Source: Methanoplanus sp. FWC-SCC4
GTDB lineage: Archaea > Halobacteriota > Methanomicrobia > Methanomicrobiales > Methanomicrobiaceae
Direction: 5' to 3'
Length of the DNA stretch: 64,000 nt
Assembly: GCF_032878975.1 (NCBI RefSeq)
Contig: NZ_CP043875.1
Span: 558,001-622,000, forward strand
Shown piece after piece: positions 1-8,672 of this stretch (position 1 is its first letter; each line of letters opens with the position of its first letter). Below the pieces are notes generated by a model. The model saw only the letters and a list, made by a program, of their open reading frames with translations, ran no database searches and was not told where the DNA came from. Position numbers and translations under genes: made by a program.

Positions 1-1045
1 ATATTTCCCTGTAAAATTCGATGATATTATTTTTTTTGTTAATTCCAACGCATAGCTCAACATCTTTTAGATTGTAGTCTATCAGCTTCTGGGGATCATT
101 TTCCCAGAGGTCAGAGATTGTGCCTGTGTATCTTATTTTTCCTTCTCCAAGCTCTTCTTCTCCGATTGCGTCAAGGCGGTATGACTCCTTTCTGGAGCCC
201 TGCATTTTTTTATAAGCTGTGAGAAGATCGAAAAGAGATCGTCCTCTTGCCGGATTTCTTGCACCCTGGCCGGGGATTCTTGCCAGTGAATCTTCATTTA
301 TACCCAGAATTTCCATTCTTTTAAGAATATAAGGTATGTCAAAATCTACAAAATTCCATCCCGAAAGGACATCAGGATCTTTTTCTGAGATATATTCCAC
401 AATAGCGGAAAGCATGGCATATTCTCCTTGGTAAATTCTGATATTATGGTTTGAATACGAAGGATTCAGTGAAATATCGGTATTCCCGTCTTTTGGCCAG
501 AAAAATGTAATATATTCATCATCAAAAGAGTCCCATGCAGTTACACAGTTTATTTTTTCAGTGCTTGCCTCAGGAAATCCGTTTTTATCTTCACATTCAA
601 TATCCATCAGGCAGATTCTTGCAGGGGCATTAACTTCAACCGGTTTAATATCATGAAAATCCGGCATTTCGGACGGTGCCTCGACACCTCCTGTCAGATT
701 GTTGTCAATCATAAAGCGGGTTGCAAAAGGAATGTCTGCTTCAAAATGCCTGTAAGATTCACGCATCTCACGGACTTTTCCCGGATTTGGAGTGTAAATT
801 CTGAGGAGTTCTTCTCCTCTTATTGAATGGGAAACATTTTCTGTGTCAACCTCGGCACCTTCCTGTGCCGCCATGCTTTCTGCCTGTTCTTTTAGTGCAT
901 AAAAATAAGGTTTAAAGCCTGTTACTGTGATCTGGTGTGCTTTTCCTGATTCTTCACGTCCAAAAATATGTACAACTGTCCCATCAACTGTATTTGAATA
1001 TTCAACCTGGTTTATTGCGATTTTTACAGGCACAGTTTTCTCCAA
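1..1045 (-). CDS. polB: Family B DNA polymerase, N-terminal part (cut by window edge)
   Basis: Replicative/repair DNA polymerase of family B. About 348 codons are visible and the gene runs off the left edge, so only the N-terminal and 3'-5' exonuclease domains can be seen. Exonuclease motif I is DIEC at about residues 148-151. Motif II (NFVDFDIPY) and motif III (YNLKDVEL) follow. The polymerase palm is outside the window. I chose the TTG start at 1045: a strong Shine-Dalgarno (AGGAGGG, 1054-1060) precedes it inside the end of mdh, and only 3 nt separate the genes, so the two are probably co-transcribed. Family assignment is firm; the exact start is less so. Confidence 0.9.
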   Translation of the reverse strand, partial: MEKTVPVKIAINQVEYSNTVDGTVVHIFGREESGKAHQITVTGFKPYFYALKEQAESMAAQEGAEVDTENVSHSIRGEELLRIYTPNPGKVREMRESYRHFEADIPFATRFMIDNNLTGGVEAPSEMPDFHDIKPVEVNAPARICLMDIECEDKNGFPEASTEKINCVTAWDSFDDEYITFFWPKDGNTDISLNPSYSNHNIRIYQGEYAMLSAIVEYISEKDPDVLSGWNFVDFDIPYILKRMEILGINEDSLARIPGQGARNPARGRSLFDLLTAYKKMQGSRKESYRLDAIGEEELGEGKIRYTGTISDLWENDPQKLIDYNLKDVELCVGINKKNNIIEFYREI

Positions 1046-1048
1046 TTT

Positions 1049-1912
1049 TTATACCCTCCTGCAAAGATCTTTAAGGTGACTGGCAGCACAGCTGAATTTC
1101 TCTTCTTCCCATGAATCAAGGTGGCATTCAATAATTTCACTGATTCCGTTCCTGCCGACTCTCACGGGTACGCATATAGAACATCCTTCTGTGTTATATT
1201 CTCCTCTCAAGACACATGAGCATGGAAGCAATTTGTTTTCATCATTTATTATGGCTTTAATGAGTGAGAATACATTGTATGCAGGTCCGAAAACCGTTCC
1301 TCCCTTTCCTTTAATTACCGGCATACTTGCGCCACGCATTTCGAGGAGTATTTCATTGCGAATATTCTCCGGAACTTCTTCTTTCATTCCAGAGAATACC
1401 GGCACCTGGTGCTCTCCGTGTTCTCCCATAACCCATGCACCTTTTGTGTCATATCCTCTTTTTGAGAGGAAATATTTTAATCGTGCAAGATCAAGCTGTC
1501 CACCAAATCCAATGCATTTCTCTCTTTTAATTCCTGATTCTTTCTGGATGAAGTAGTTATTGGCATCCATCGGGTTTGTAATGGTTATTACAATTCCGTC
1601 ATAATTTTTAATCATCCTGCAAAATTCGCGGGCAACAGGAAGATTTGATTCCAGAAGATCTGCACGTGTTTTAATATCCGGAGTTCTTGGCATCCCTGCT
1701 GAAAATACGATTATGTCTGATTCAGTCAGCATTTCAGGATCTGTGTTTAGGTTGATGTCAATTCCTGTATGGAGAAGATCGAGTTTTTGTGCAGTGAGAA
1801 GGGAAGGCACGCTGTCGTAGATATTTATTGTGTCTGCTATCTGCGTTACGGTGGAGAGGTAAGCTACCTCGGCCCCTACTTTCCCTACTCCCATTATGGA
1901 GAGGCTTGTCAT
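1049..1912 (-). CDS. mdh: Malate dehydrogenase (LDH/MDH superfamily)
   Basis: NAD(P)-dependent interconversion of malate and oxaloacetate. The Rossmann glycine motif GVGKVG is at residues 8-13. Substrate arginines are R76 (in GMPRTP) and R83. The Asp/His relay lies in DLAR (D141) and GEHGEH (H165). Arg at the substrate-discriminating position, where lactate dehydrogenases have Gln, favours malate over lactate. At 287 residues it is slightly short for the family but has all core motifs. It is the first gene of a pair with polB and shares a roughly 59-bp divergent spacer with pyrD. Confidence 0.9.
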   Translation of the reverse strand: MTSLSIMGVGKVGAEVAYLSTVTQIADTINIYDSVPSLLTAQKLDLLHTGIDINLNTDPEMLTESDIIVFSAGMPRTPDIKTRADLLESNLPVAREFCRMIKNYDGIVITITNPMDANNYFIQKESGIKREKCIGFGGQLDLARLKYFLSKRGYDTKGAWVMGEHGEHQVPVFSGMKEEVPENIRNEILLEMRGASMPVIKGKGGTVFGPAYNVFSLIKAIINDENKLLPCSCVLRGEYNTEGCSICVPVRVGRNGISEIIECHLDSWEEEKFSCAASHLKDLCRRV

Positions 1913-1971
1913 TCTAGATCAGATTTAGGTTATGCTAATAATAAAATAACTCCAATCTATTTCTATTCCAA

Positions 1972-2859
1972 ATGGTTGCGTTAATAAAAGAAGACAAAAT
2001 ATCTGTTGGCGGAGTTGAAACAGACAACCACTTGATTCTTGCAGCGGGAGTTCTTGGTACAACCGGTGCTTCACTTCGGCGTATGCTTGATCTGGGTGCG
2101 GGCGCAGCAGTTACAAAATCAATTGGTCCTTTTCCAAAAGAGGGGCATAAAGGGCCATGTGTTTATGTAATGGAAGGCGCGGTAATGAATGCGATGGGAC
2201 TTCCAAATCCATCTTCTGACTTTGTGAATGAACTGGAATGTTTAGGTGGTAAACCTGTAATTGCCAGTATATTCGGAGCAAATCCTGATGAATTTTCTGA
2301 GGTGGCCTCATGGTTTGAAGGAAAAGTCAGAGGGTTTGAATTAAATGTCTCATGCCCCCATGCACAGGGTTACGGCGCACAAATCGGGAGTGATCCCGAT
2401 ATGGTCAGGGAGTGCACCCGTGCGGTTGCGAAGACCGGTGTGCCTACATGGGTAAAACTTACTCCCAATGTAACTGATATTACAGAGATTGGCATTGCGG
2501 CAGAAGAAGGAGGCGCATCTGCCGTTGTTGCAATTAATACAGTTAAGGCACTTCGGATATCAACAGGACTGCGCCGTCCTCTTTTGGGAAACGGAACAGG
2601 CGGACTTTCCGGCCCTGCTGTTTTTCCGATAGCTCTCAGATGTGTATGGGAACTTTATGAAGCCCTTTCCATTCCTGTTGTCGGGTGCGGAGGAGTATCT
2701 TCTGCCGATAATGTAATTGAAATGATTATGGCAGGAGCAAGTGCTGTTGAAATAGGCAGTGCCGTTCTTGACGGTGTTGATATATTTGAAAAAATATCCT
2801 CTGAGCTATATTCTGATGAGGGTGAAAAAATAGGTGATATTCTGGGGTGCGCACATTGA
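1972..2859 (+). CDS. pyrD: Dihydroorotate dehydrogenase, catalytic subunit (class 1B)
   Basis: Oxidises dihydroorotate to orotate in pyrimidine synthesis, using FMN. The cysteine base of class 1 enzymes is C128 in NVSCPHAQGYG, and the C-terminal FMN phosphate site (GCGGVSSADN, then MAGASAVEIGS) is intact. The stop overlaps the start of pyrK, the electron-transfer subunit, which identifies class 1B (an FMN/FAD/2Fe-2S heterotetramer). No clear Shine-Dalgarno precedes the ATG, so a short or leaderless mRNA is possible. Length 295 is normal. Confidence 0.95.
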   Translation: MVALIKEDKISVGGVETDNHLILAAGVLGTTGASLRRMLDLGAGAAVTKSIGPFPKEGHKGPCVYVMEGAVMNAMGLPNPSSDFVNELECLGGKPVIASIFGANPDEFSEVASWFEGKVRGFELNVSCPHAQGYGAQIGSDPDMVRECTRAVAKTGVPTWVKLTPNVTDITEIGIAAEEGGASAVVAINTVKALRISTGLRRPLLGNGTGGLSGPAVFPIALRCVWELYEALSIPVVGCGGVSSADNVIEMIMAGASAVEIGSAVLDGVDIFEKISSELYSDEGEKIGDILGCAH

Positions 2860-3641
2860 AAGAGATACCATCATTTCCTGTAAAAATAACAAAAATTATT
2901 GAAGAGACGCCCGGAATAAAGACATTTGAATTTGACAGGGATTTTGAATTTCTACCTGGTCAGTTTTGTATGGTATGGATTCCCGGAGTGGATGAAATAC
3001 CAATGGGTCTGTCATCAAAAAATTCCATAACAGTCCAAAAGATAGGTGAAGCTACATCTGCGTTATTTAATCTGAAGGCAGGTGATCTGATTGGTATTAA
3101 AGCACCTCTGGGCAATGGTTTTTCACTAAAAGAGGGTCGTACCCTTGCAATTGCGGGCGGTGTCGGTGCAGCGCCATTAAGACCTCTTGCACTTTTAGGC
3201 ATAGCGGATGCCTTTCTTTTAGGGGCAAGGACAAAGGAAGATCTTGTATATGCAGAAGAACTAAGTGAGTTGACAGATCTGCATATTGCAACAGATGATG
3301 GCACTTTTGGGCATCATGGTTTTGTAACCGATCTTTTATCTGAAGTAGATCCGCTGTCTTTTGACACAATCTGTGTATGCGGCCCCGAGATAATGATGGC
3401 CGGTATTTTGAGGATTCTTGAATCCCTTGGTATAGCAGAAAAAGGTCAGTTTTCACTTGTAAGATATATGAAATGCGGCGTAGGGATTTGTGGATCATGC
3501 TGTCTTGATGATGACGGCCTGAGGGTTTGCAGGGACGGTCCTGTTTTTACCGGTGATAAACTTTTGAAAAGCAGTGAGTTTGCAAAATATTCCCGTGATG
3601 CTTCCGGAAGAAGGATTTATGGAGGCAGTGGGGGGCATTAA
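2847..3641 (+). CDS. pyrK: Dihydroorotate dehydrogenase electron-transfer subunit
   Basis: FAD and 2Fe-2S subunit that passes electrons from PyrD to the acceptor. An N-terminal ferredoxin-reductase-like FAD domain (LPGQFCMVW) is followed by the NAD-binding half (AIAGGVGAAPLRPL). The C-terminal 2Fe-2S loop has cysteines at C210, C215, C218 and C228. The GTG at 2847 overlaps the end of pyrD by 13 nt. A TTG at 2856, with GGGGTG just upstream, is an alternative start that would remove only three residues. Confidence 0.93.
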   Translation: MRTLKEIPSFPVKITKIIEETPGIKTFEFDRDFEFLPGQFCMVWIPGVDEIPMGLSSKNSITVQKIGEATSALFNLKAGDLIGIKAPLGNGFSLKEGRTLAIAGGVGAAPLRPLALLGIADAFLLGARTKEDLVYAEELSELTDLHIATDDGTFGHHGFVTDLLSEVDPLSFDTICVCGPEIMMAGILRILESLGIAEKGQFSLVRYMKCGVGICGSCCLDDDGLRVCRDGPVFTGDKLLKSSEFAKYSRDASGRRIYGGSGGH

Positions 3642-3660
3642 AAAAGTCCCTTTTTTGGAC
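3640..3660 (+). terminator. Possible terminator after pyrD-pyrK
   Basis: An A-run, GTCC, a T6 run and GGAC follow the pyrK stop directly. AAAAAAG (3640-3646) can pair with CTTTTTT (3650-3656) around a three-base loop, and more T-rich sequence follows. A U-rich tract is the usual archaeal termination signal. Weak but well placed between convergent genes. Confidence 0.4.
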
Positions 3661-3733
3661 ATTGATTTCTTTTTATTTTAAAGGAGTAAAAAGAAGATTT
3701 ATTTTTTATTTGAATAATCGGTTTTATTATTAC

Positions 3734-4219
3734 CTAACGGTGATATCTTTCGCCTCTGTTAATCTTAAATGCCCTGTATAACTGCTCCATTAAAATTAGT
3801 TTTACAAACTGATGAGGAAATGTAAGGGGTGAGAGACACCACCTCATATCAGCTCTTTTAATTAAATCGGCGGAAATACCGAGACTTCCTCCAATAACAA
3901 ATACGATCCCCGACTTACCTGAAATTTCAATATTATTTATTTTATCTGCCAGAATTTCAGAAGACCACAATTCTCCTGCAAGGTCCATAACAATTACAAT
4001 ATCGTCTGGTTTTATATGTCCGAGAACCTTTTTTCCTTCAATACTGATTATCTTTGTAATTTGCGAATCTGAAGCATTGTTTGGTATTTTTTCATCGGGA
4101 ACTTCGGTAAAATCAAGTTTGGTGTATGAAGAAAGTCTTTTTTGAAATTCAGAAATGCCATCCTGGAAAAATTTTTCCTTAATTTTTCCAACAGATATCA
4201 CTTTTATGTGGAGTGGCAT
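3734..4219 (-). CDS. rlmH: 23S rRNA pseudouridine-1915 N3-methyltransferase-like protein (RlmH family)
   Basis: SPOUT-fold methyltransferase. In bacteria RlmH methylates pseudouridine 1915 of 23S rRNA in the subunit interface. The SAM-knot signature FVIGGSLGIS and the conserved C-terminus RGERYHR are present, and 161 residues matches the family (about 155-160). The family is mainly bacterial but occurs in some Methanomicrobia. The start overlaps the stop of mobA (TAATG), so the two are translationally coupled. The archaeal substrate is not proven. Confidence 0.88.
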   Translation of the reverse strand: MPLHIKVISVGKIKEKFFQDGISEFQKRLSSYTKLDFTEVPDEKIPNNASDSQITKIISIEGKKVLGHIKPDDIVIVMDLAGELWSSEILADKINNIEISGKSGIVFVIGGSLGISADLIKRADMRWCLSPLTFPHQFVKLILMEQLYRAFKINRGERYHR

Positions 4220-4821
4220 TAATCTGATTCTCCGCGGGTCAATTTTGTCAGTTCTTCGAGGTTGTTTATATTAGTGAAGGTCTTCAACTCCGAATCATTG
4301 TCTGTCAGCGAATTAACGTCAACGTAATATGAATTGAGTTTTTTTATCATTGCTCTTAATGACAGGGATTCGTGAGAAATTATGTATTTTTCGACCGCCT
4401 CTTTTTTGTAGACTGCATGAAGCGGTTCGAGCATTTCGTTATTCCATGAGGGGATAACCGCATCATATTCATTAATCATATCAAACAGTTTTCTGACAAT
4501 ACCCCCGTTTACAAAAGGCATGTCACATGCCACAAGAAAGACAGTATCTCCTTTGGCATAATTGATTCCTGCATGAAGGCCTCCCAGTGGACCTTTCTCT
4601 TTTCGGATGTCACAAACTGTTTTGATTCCTTTGAGGTCATCAAACTGTTTTGATTGTTCCTCATCCCTTGCAACTACAATTATCTCATCCACAACTTCAC
4701 TGAGAGTAGAAATAAGTATTTCAATGAATGTCTCTCCTTTGTAGGAAAAAAGGCATTTTTCCCTTCCGCCGGCTCTTTTGCCCTTTCCTCCTGCAAGAAT
4801 GATCCCTGTCTTCAACAACAT
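4219..4821 (-). CDS. mobA: Molybdenum cofactor guanylyltransferase
   Basis: Nucleotidyltransferase adding GMP to molybdopterin (or tungstopterin) to make the dinucleotide cofactor. The N-terminal GTP loop LAGGKGKRAGGREK is typical of MobA, with a metal-binding Asp in VACDMPF. About 200 residues is the usual length. The product would serve formylmethanofuran dehydrogenase and formate dehydrogenase in a methanogen. The related MobB-MoaE fusion lies about 50 kb away in the window. Overlaps rlmH. Confidence 0.9.
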   Translation of the reverse strand: MLLKTGIILAGGKGKRAGGREKCLFSYKGETFIEILISTLSEVVDEIIVVARDEEQSKQFDDLKGIKTVCDIRKEKGPLGGLHAGINYAKGDTVFLVACDMPFVNGGIVRKLFDMINEYDAVIPSWNNEMLEPLHAVYKKEAVEKYIISHESLSLRAMIKKLNSYYVDVNSLTDNDSELKTFTNINNLEELTKLTRGESD

Positions 4822-4834
4822 CCCCTTTATGATT

Positions 4835-5755
4835 TTACTTTGATAATATCAGGTCTTCTTTGAATTTAATTAGATTAACAATTGTTTTGTTCACAGGAGT
4901 TTTTATACCATTGTTTTTTCCTTTGGCTACAATTGCTCCGTTAATAAAGTCTATTTCGGTTTTTCTGGAAAATTCCAGGTCCTGATACATTGATGAATGG
5001 TGACCGGCTGTTGACGGCAGCTGATTTTCATGGAGGAATTCAAGATAATCTTCCGGCTTGTTCCATGCGAGTTTAACTCCTTCTGCATTGCATACCAAAA
5101 ATGCCTCTTTAACGATTTCTTCAATGATATTCCATGCATTTTGATCAAGAAGGTTTCCGTAGGGAACTTTCATAATTGCTCCGAGGGGATTCAATGCAGA
5201 ATTATAGAGTGTTTTTCCCCATAATGAGCCTGTTATATTCTCATCTGCCAAAATTTCCATTCCGGCGGTCTTGAACAGATCAACAATCTTTGTTACAGCC
5301 TCATCAGTACCTTTTGGGAATCTTCCAAGTTTTATCGGTGATGCCTGGACAGATACGTGAACATATGCATCATCCCGCCATTCAAAACCGGTGATAATCA
5401 TTCCTCCGATGACTTTATCTGTGTATTCGGATATGATCTCCTCGTTTCCAATTCCGTTTTGAAGGCTGATTACTTCTGTGTCTTTTAAATAATCTTTAAA
5501 CTGTTCACAGATGCCTCTTGTTGCGGTTGATTTTGAAGTAATTATAATGTAGTCAAATTTTTCATCTTTCGGAAGTTGTTCTGAGCAGGGGAAAGTAAAT
5601 TTTTCTTCTCCCCAGATGCCTGTCATAACAAATCCACGTTTTTTTACTGCATCTGCATGGCGTTTTCTGCACACAGCATAAACATCACAAACTTTTGAGA
5701 GCATTGCAGCGACACTGAGACCGACTGCACCTGCACCGAGAACTGCTATTTTCAT
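4835..5755 (-). CDS. panE: 2-dehydropantoate 2-reductase (ketopantoate reductase)
   Basis: NADPH-dependent reduction of ketopantoate to pantoate in coenzyme A synthesis. The N-terminal dinucleotide loop is GAGAVGLSVA (residues 7-16). The catalytic Lys is in GKTLYNSALNPL, and the substrate-binding Ser and Glu are in HHSSMYQDLEFSRKTEID. Length 306 is standard. The gene ends 13 nt before mobA on the same strand, so they may share a transcript although the functions are unrelated. Confidence 0.92.
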   Translation of the reverse strand: MKIAVLGAGAVGLSVAAMLSKVCDVYAVCRKRHADAVKKRGFVMTGIWGEEKFTFPCSEQLPKDEKFDYIIITSKSTATRGICEQFKDYLKDTEVISLQNGIGNEEIISEYTDKVIGGMIITGFEWRDDAYVHVSVQASPIKLGRFPKGTDEAVTKIVDLFKTAGMEILADENITGSLWGKTLYNSALNPLGAIMKVPYGNLLDQNAWNIIEEIVKEAFLVCNAEGVKLAWNKPEDYLEFLHENQLPSTAGHHSSMYQDLEFSRKTEIDFINGAIVAKGKNNGIKTPVNKTIVNLIKFKEDLILSK

Positions 5756-5781
5756 ATTTTCACCTAAAAATTAGAGTTTAT

Positions 5782-6234
5782 TCATGATAAATTAAGACTT
5801 TTACTGAATTTTTGTTCCATTAATAAAAGCGATTTTTTAATTTCAATATCAGGTGTAAATCCGCCGATTCCTTCCTTTGCAACCACCCTGTGACATGGGA
5901 TTATTAGTGGTGTGGGATTTCTTTTCATTGCGTTTCCTACAAGACGCGGATTTGTTTTTGTTATTTCTGCAATTTCAGAATAGGTTTTTGTTATACCATA
6001 TGGAATTTTAGAAACTTCCCTGTAAATTTTAGAATAAGGATAATCGCTTTCAAGTGCAACTGAAGTTAAAGGTGATATCCCGTTCACCTTTCCGTTAAGG
6101 TATTGTCTAAGCTGAAGCGGAATATCAGCTTCTTCACCGGTCCGTGAAAAACTGACTTTATGCACAATTGTTCCTGCCCATGTTACATGAATCCACCAGT
6201 AACCAAACTGGAAGGCCCCCCTTCTCATTTCCAT
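5782..6234 (-). CDS. ogt: Methylated-DNA--[protein]-cysteine S-methyltransferase
   Basis: Suicide repair protein that transfers the methyl group from O6-methylguanine to its own cysteine. The active-site motif IPCHRVV places the acceptor at C114. The upstream winged-helix segment (PYGITKTYSEIAE, then RLVGNAMKRNP) contains the arginine-finger and helix-turn-helix residues. The N-terminal domain is short, giving 150 residues. The start lies inside the 3' end of the xpd-type helicase gene (10-nt overlap), so two DNA-repair functions are coupled. Confidence 0.93.
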   Translation of the reverse strand: MEMRRGAFQFGYWWIHVTWAGTIVHKVSFSRTGEEADIPLQLRQYLNGKVNGISPLTSVALESDYPYSKIYREVSKIPYGITKTYSEIAEITKTNPRLVGNAMKRNPTPLIIPCHRVVAKEGIGGFTPDIEIKKSLLLMEQKFSKSLNLS

Positions 6235-8231
6235 CCGGTAATTCCTTTTTTGAACTCTTCAATATTGCATTCAGTCATTTCCGCCTGCATCCAGGGTGGG
6301 AGACCCTTTCTGACAGAATCTTCAAGGAAGCGGGATTCACCCAGCAAAAGCACTCCTTTGTCATCAGGTGTCCTAAGCACTCTTCCAAGTGCCTGAAGTG
6401 CCTTGTTTATGGCAGGGAGTGTGTATGATATAAATTCCCCTTCTTTTCCGAATTTTGATTTGAAATAACTGTTGATCATTCTTCTTACGTCATTGTAAGG
6501 TGCAAGGGGAAGACCAATTACTATGGCGCCGTTTAACATTTCTCCACGGTAATCAAGCCCTTCACTCCATTTTCCACCGCATACACCAAACAATATCCCG
6601 GATTTTCCTGTTTCCGGCAGAGACATGAATTCTCTTAAATCATTCGTTGCTTTTGATGAATCCTGTGATTCAATGAATACATTTTTACCCCTGATTTTTT
6701 GGGGAAGTCTGTCTGTGTATGTGTTAAGGAGATCATATGACGGGAAATAAACTGCAAGATTTCCTCTGAGACCGGCAAATTCATTGATGTAGCTTTTAAT
6801 TTTGTCTGTGTTTTCAGGATCGCGCCTTTTGCTGTAAGATGAAGTAATGTCCCGTGAACAGAATATTATTCTGTTCTCTTTTGGAAAGGCATTTGGAAGG
6901 GAGAGAGTCCTTACTTCAATATTTCCAAAATACAATTTTTTGTAACTTTCAACCGGAGAAAGTGTTCCGCTGATAAGAATGCATGCAGAATGTTCATTTG
7001 CGGTTTTTATCAGAGTTTCTGAAGGATCGATATTTCTGACTTCGAGTGCAATGACGTCCTGATCCACTTTTTTATAAATTGTAAGATATGCGGCGTCTCC
7101 TGATGAATTTATGATTCTTAAGAAAAATTCAGTCAGTTTTTCGACAGGACTTTCTTTAAAATCCCCTTTTTGAAGTTTTGCTTCATGGACTGCCTCATTT
7201 ATTCTCAGCAGATCATCTGCAATTTCTTCCATTTTATTGTAAAGAGAACCGTTGAGTATGAAACGGCTGAAGATTACAGGATCAAACCAGTCTTCGTTTT
7301 TCATTGATCTCTTCAGCCCGTTCATGAAATTCTGGACGCGTGGTATAAGGTTTAATACGGCCTCCACTCCCCCGACCTGTCCACGCATATGTGAGAGTTC
7401 ATTTTGAGCATTTATCAGATTGGATTCACTAAGAGTTACGGTCTGAATGCTTTGAACAGTATCCCCACAGTTGTGAGCCTCGTCAATTAAGAGAATTGTA
7501 TTTTCAGGCTCTATTCCTATTGACTGGTACATCTGTTCACGAATGGTTTCATTAAAAATATGATGGAAATTCAGAAGTATCACATCTGCATCCCGTGCAG
7601 CCTGAAGCATAACTTCATATGGGCAGATATCTCCGCAGGTTTCATGAATTTTGTCAGGAGTGACAATCCTTCTGGAAGTCTGCTCTGCCTTGGTGCGGAG
7701 AGTGTTTGACGGAATCATTTTGAGTCCGTCGCCGCCCTCCTGATATATCCTCGATCTGATGAAATAAGGACAAAGAAGAGGATGATCATAATCCTGTCTT
7801 TTCAGCTGGGTTTTTAAAACAGGATCATTTGAAGGTACAAGCGAACCTCTCTGTGCACGCTCCCGCATAAGTGACGTTGAAAAGGCTTTAAGACCCTCAC
7901 AAAGGCGGTATATGTCGCCTTCTCCACCCATCATGCACATTTTTCTTTTTCCGACAAGATATGCTACTTTTACGTTATTCTTTTTCTTCCTGATAAGTTC
8001 GAGTTCACGAATAAAAGTGTTCAGCTGACTTACAGTTCTTACAGCTACAAGTATTTTTTTCCCTTTTGCTTGTGATAACAGAGCAGATAAAACACTTGAC
8101 TTGCCGCTTCCTGTGGGAGCATCTATCATGCATGTCAAACCGTTCTTTGTACATTCCGCAGCCAGGTCTAACATTTCCTGCTGGTGCGGTCTGTATGTAT
8201 CATAAGGGAACCAGTCATCAAGACAATCCAT
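6225..8231 (-). CDS. xpd: XPD/Rad3-family ATP-dependent DNA helicase
   Basis: Superfamily 2 5'-3' helicase of the XPD/DinG type. Walker A is DAPTGSGKSS at residues 38-46, the DEAH box is IDEAH at about 249-253, and motif VI is QALGRVLRTPDDKG. Cysteines at 99, 111, 154, 199 and 203 lie between motifs Ia and II, where XPD holds its 4Fe-4S cluster; which four bind iron cannot be decided by eye. Length 668 is normal for archaeal XPD. The downstream ogt gene overlaps the stop. Confidence 0.92.
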   Translation of the reverse strand: MDCLDDWFPYDTYRPHQQEMLDLAAECTKNGLTCMIDAPTGSGKSSVLSALLSQAKGKKILVAVRTVSQLNTFIRELELIRKKKNNVKVAYLVGKRKMCMMGGEGDIYRLCEGLKAFSTSLMRERAQRGSLVPSNDPVLKTQLKRQDYDHPLLCPYFIRSRIYQEGGDGLKMIPSNTLRTKAEQTSRRIVTPDKIHETCGDICPYEVMLQAARDADVILLNFHHIFNETIREQMYQSIGIEPENTILLIDEAHNCGDTVQSIQTVTLSESNLINAQNELSHMRGQVGGVEAVLNLIPRVQNFMNGLKRSMKNEDWFDPVIFSRFILNGSLYNKMEEIADDLLRINEAVHEAKLQKGDFKESPVEKLTEFFLRIINSSGDAAYLTIYKKVDQDVIALEVRNIDPSETLIKTANEHSACILISGTLSPVESYKKLYFGNIEVRTLSLPNAFPKENRIIFCSRDITSSYSKRRDPENTDKIKSYINEFAGLRGNLAVYFPSYDLLNTYTDRLPQKIRGKNVFIESQDSSKATNDLREFMSLPETGKSGILFGVCGGKWSEGLDYRGEMLNGAIVIGLPLAPYNDVRRMINSYFKSKFGKEGEFISYTLPAINKALQALGRVLRTPDDKGVLLLGESRFLEDSVRKGLPPWMQAEMTECNIEEFKKGITGWK

Positions 8232-8311
8232 TACTTACTTATTTGTAGCTGACACATTTTGTAATATTGTGCCGTGCACTGTGAAAGTGAATAAATCATG
8301 GTGAATTATAA

Positions 8312-8533
8312 GTGAACAAAATTTACAGATCAAGGGATGATCGCATACTTGCAGGAGTATGCGGCGGTATGGGAAAAGCACTGGGTATAGACTCAAATCT
8401 TTTAAGATTAATCTGGATAATTCTTGTAATACCATACGGAATAGGTTTAATTGCATATATTGCCGCCTGGTTTTTGTTTCCGCAGGAAGACGATGAAGAT
8501 GTAATTAATGCAGAATACAGGGTAAAAGAATAA
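8312..8533 (+). CDS. PspC-domain small membrane protein
   Basis: A 73-residue protein made almost entirely of a PspC domain: a basic N-terminus with GVCGGMGKALGID, then one long hydrophobic segment (about residues 31-55) ending in PQEDDED. In bacteria PspC works in the phage-shock envelope-stress response; archaeal single-domain copies have no proven role. GTG start. It stands alone, divergent from xpd and upstream of purB. Confidence 0.85.
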   Translation: MNKIYRSRDDRILAGVCGGMGKALGIDSNLLRLIWIILVIPYGIGLIAYIAAWFLFPQEDDEDVINAEYRVKE

Positions 8534-8672
8534 ATCTCCCTTTTAGGACGACAAAACAGGCCACTGCCGGTAATTTGCCTTCTTTTTAAATTCACGTTTT
8601 CTAAAATATCATAATATATCACATAATAACCATCACTGTTTTACCCGACGAATTACATATGAATAAAGCACT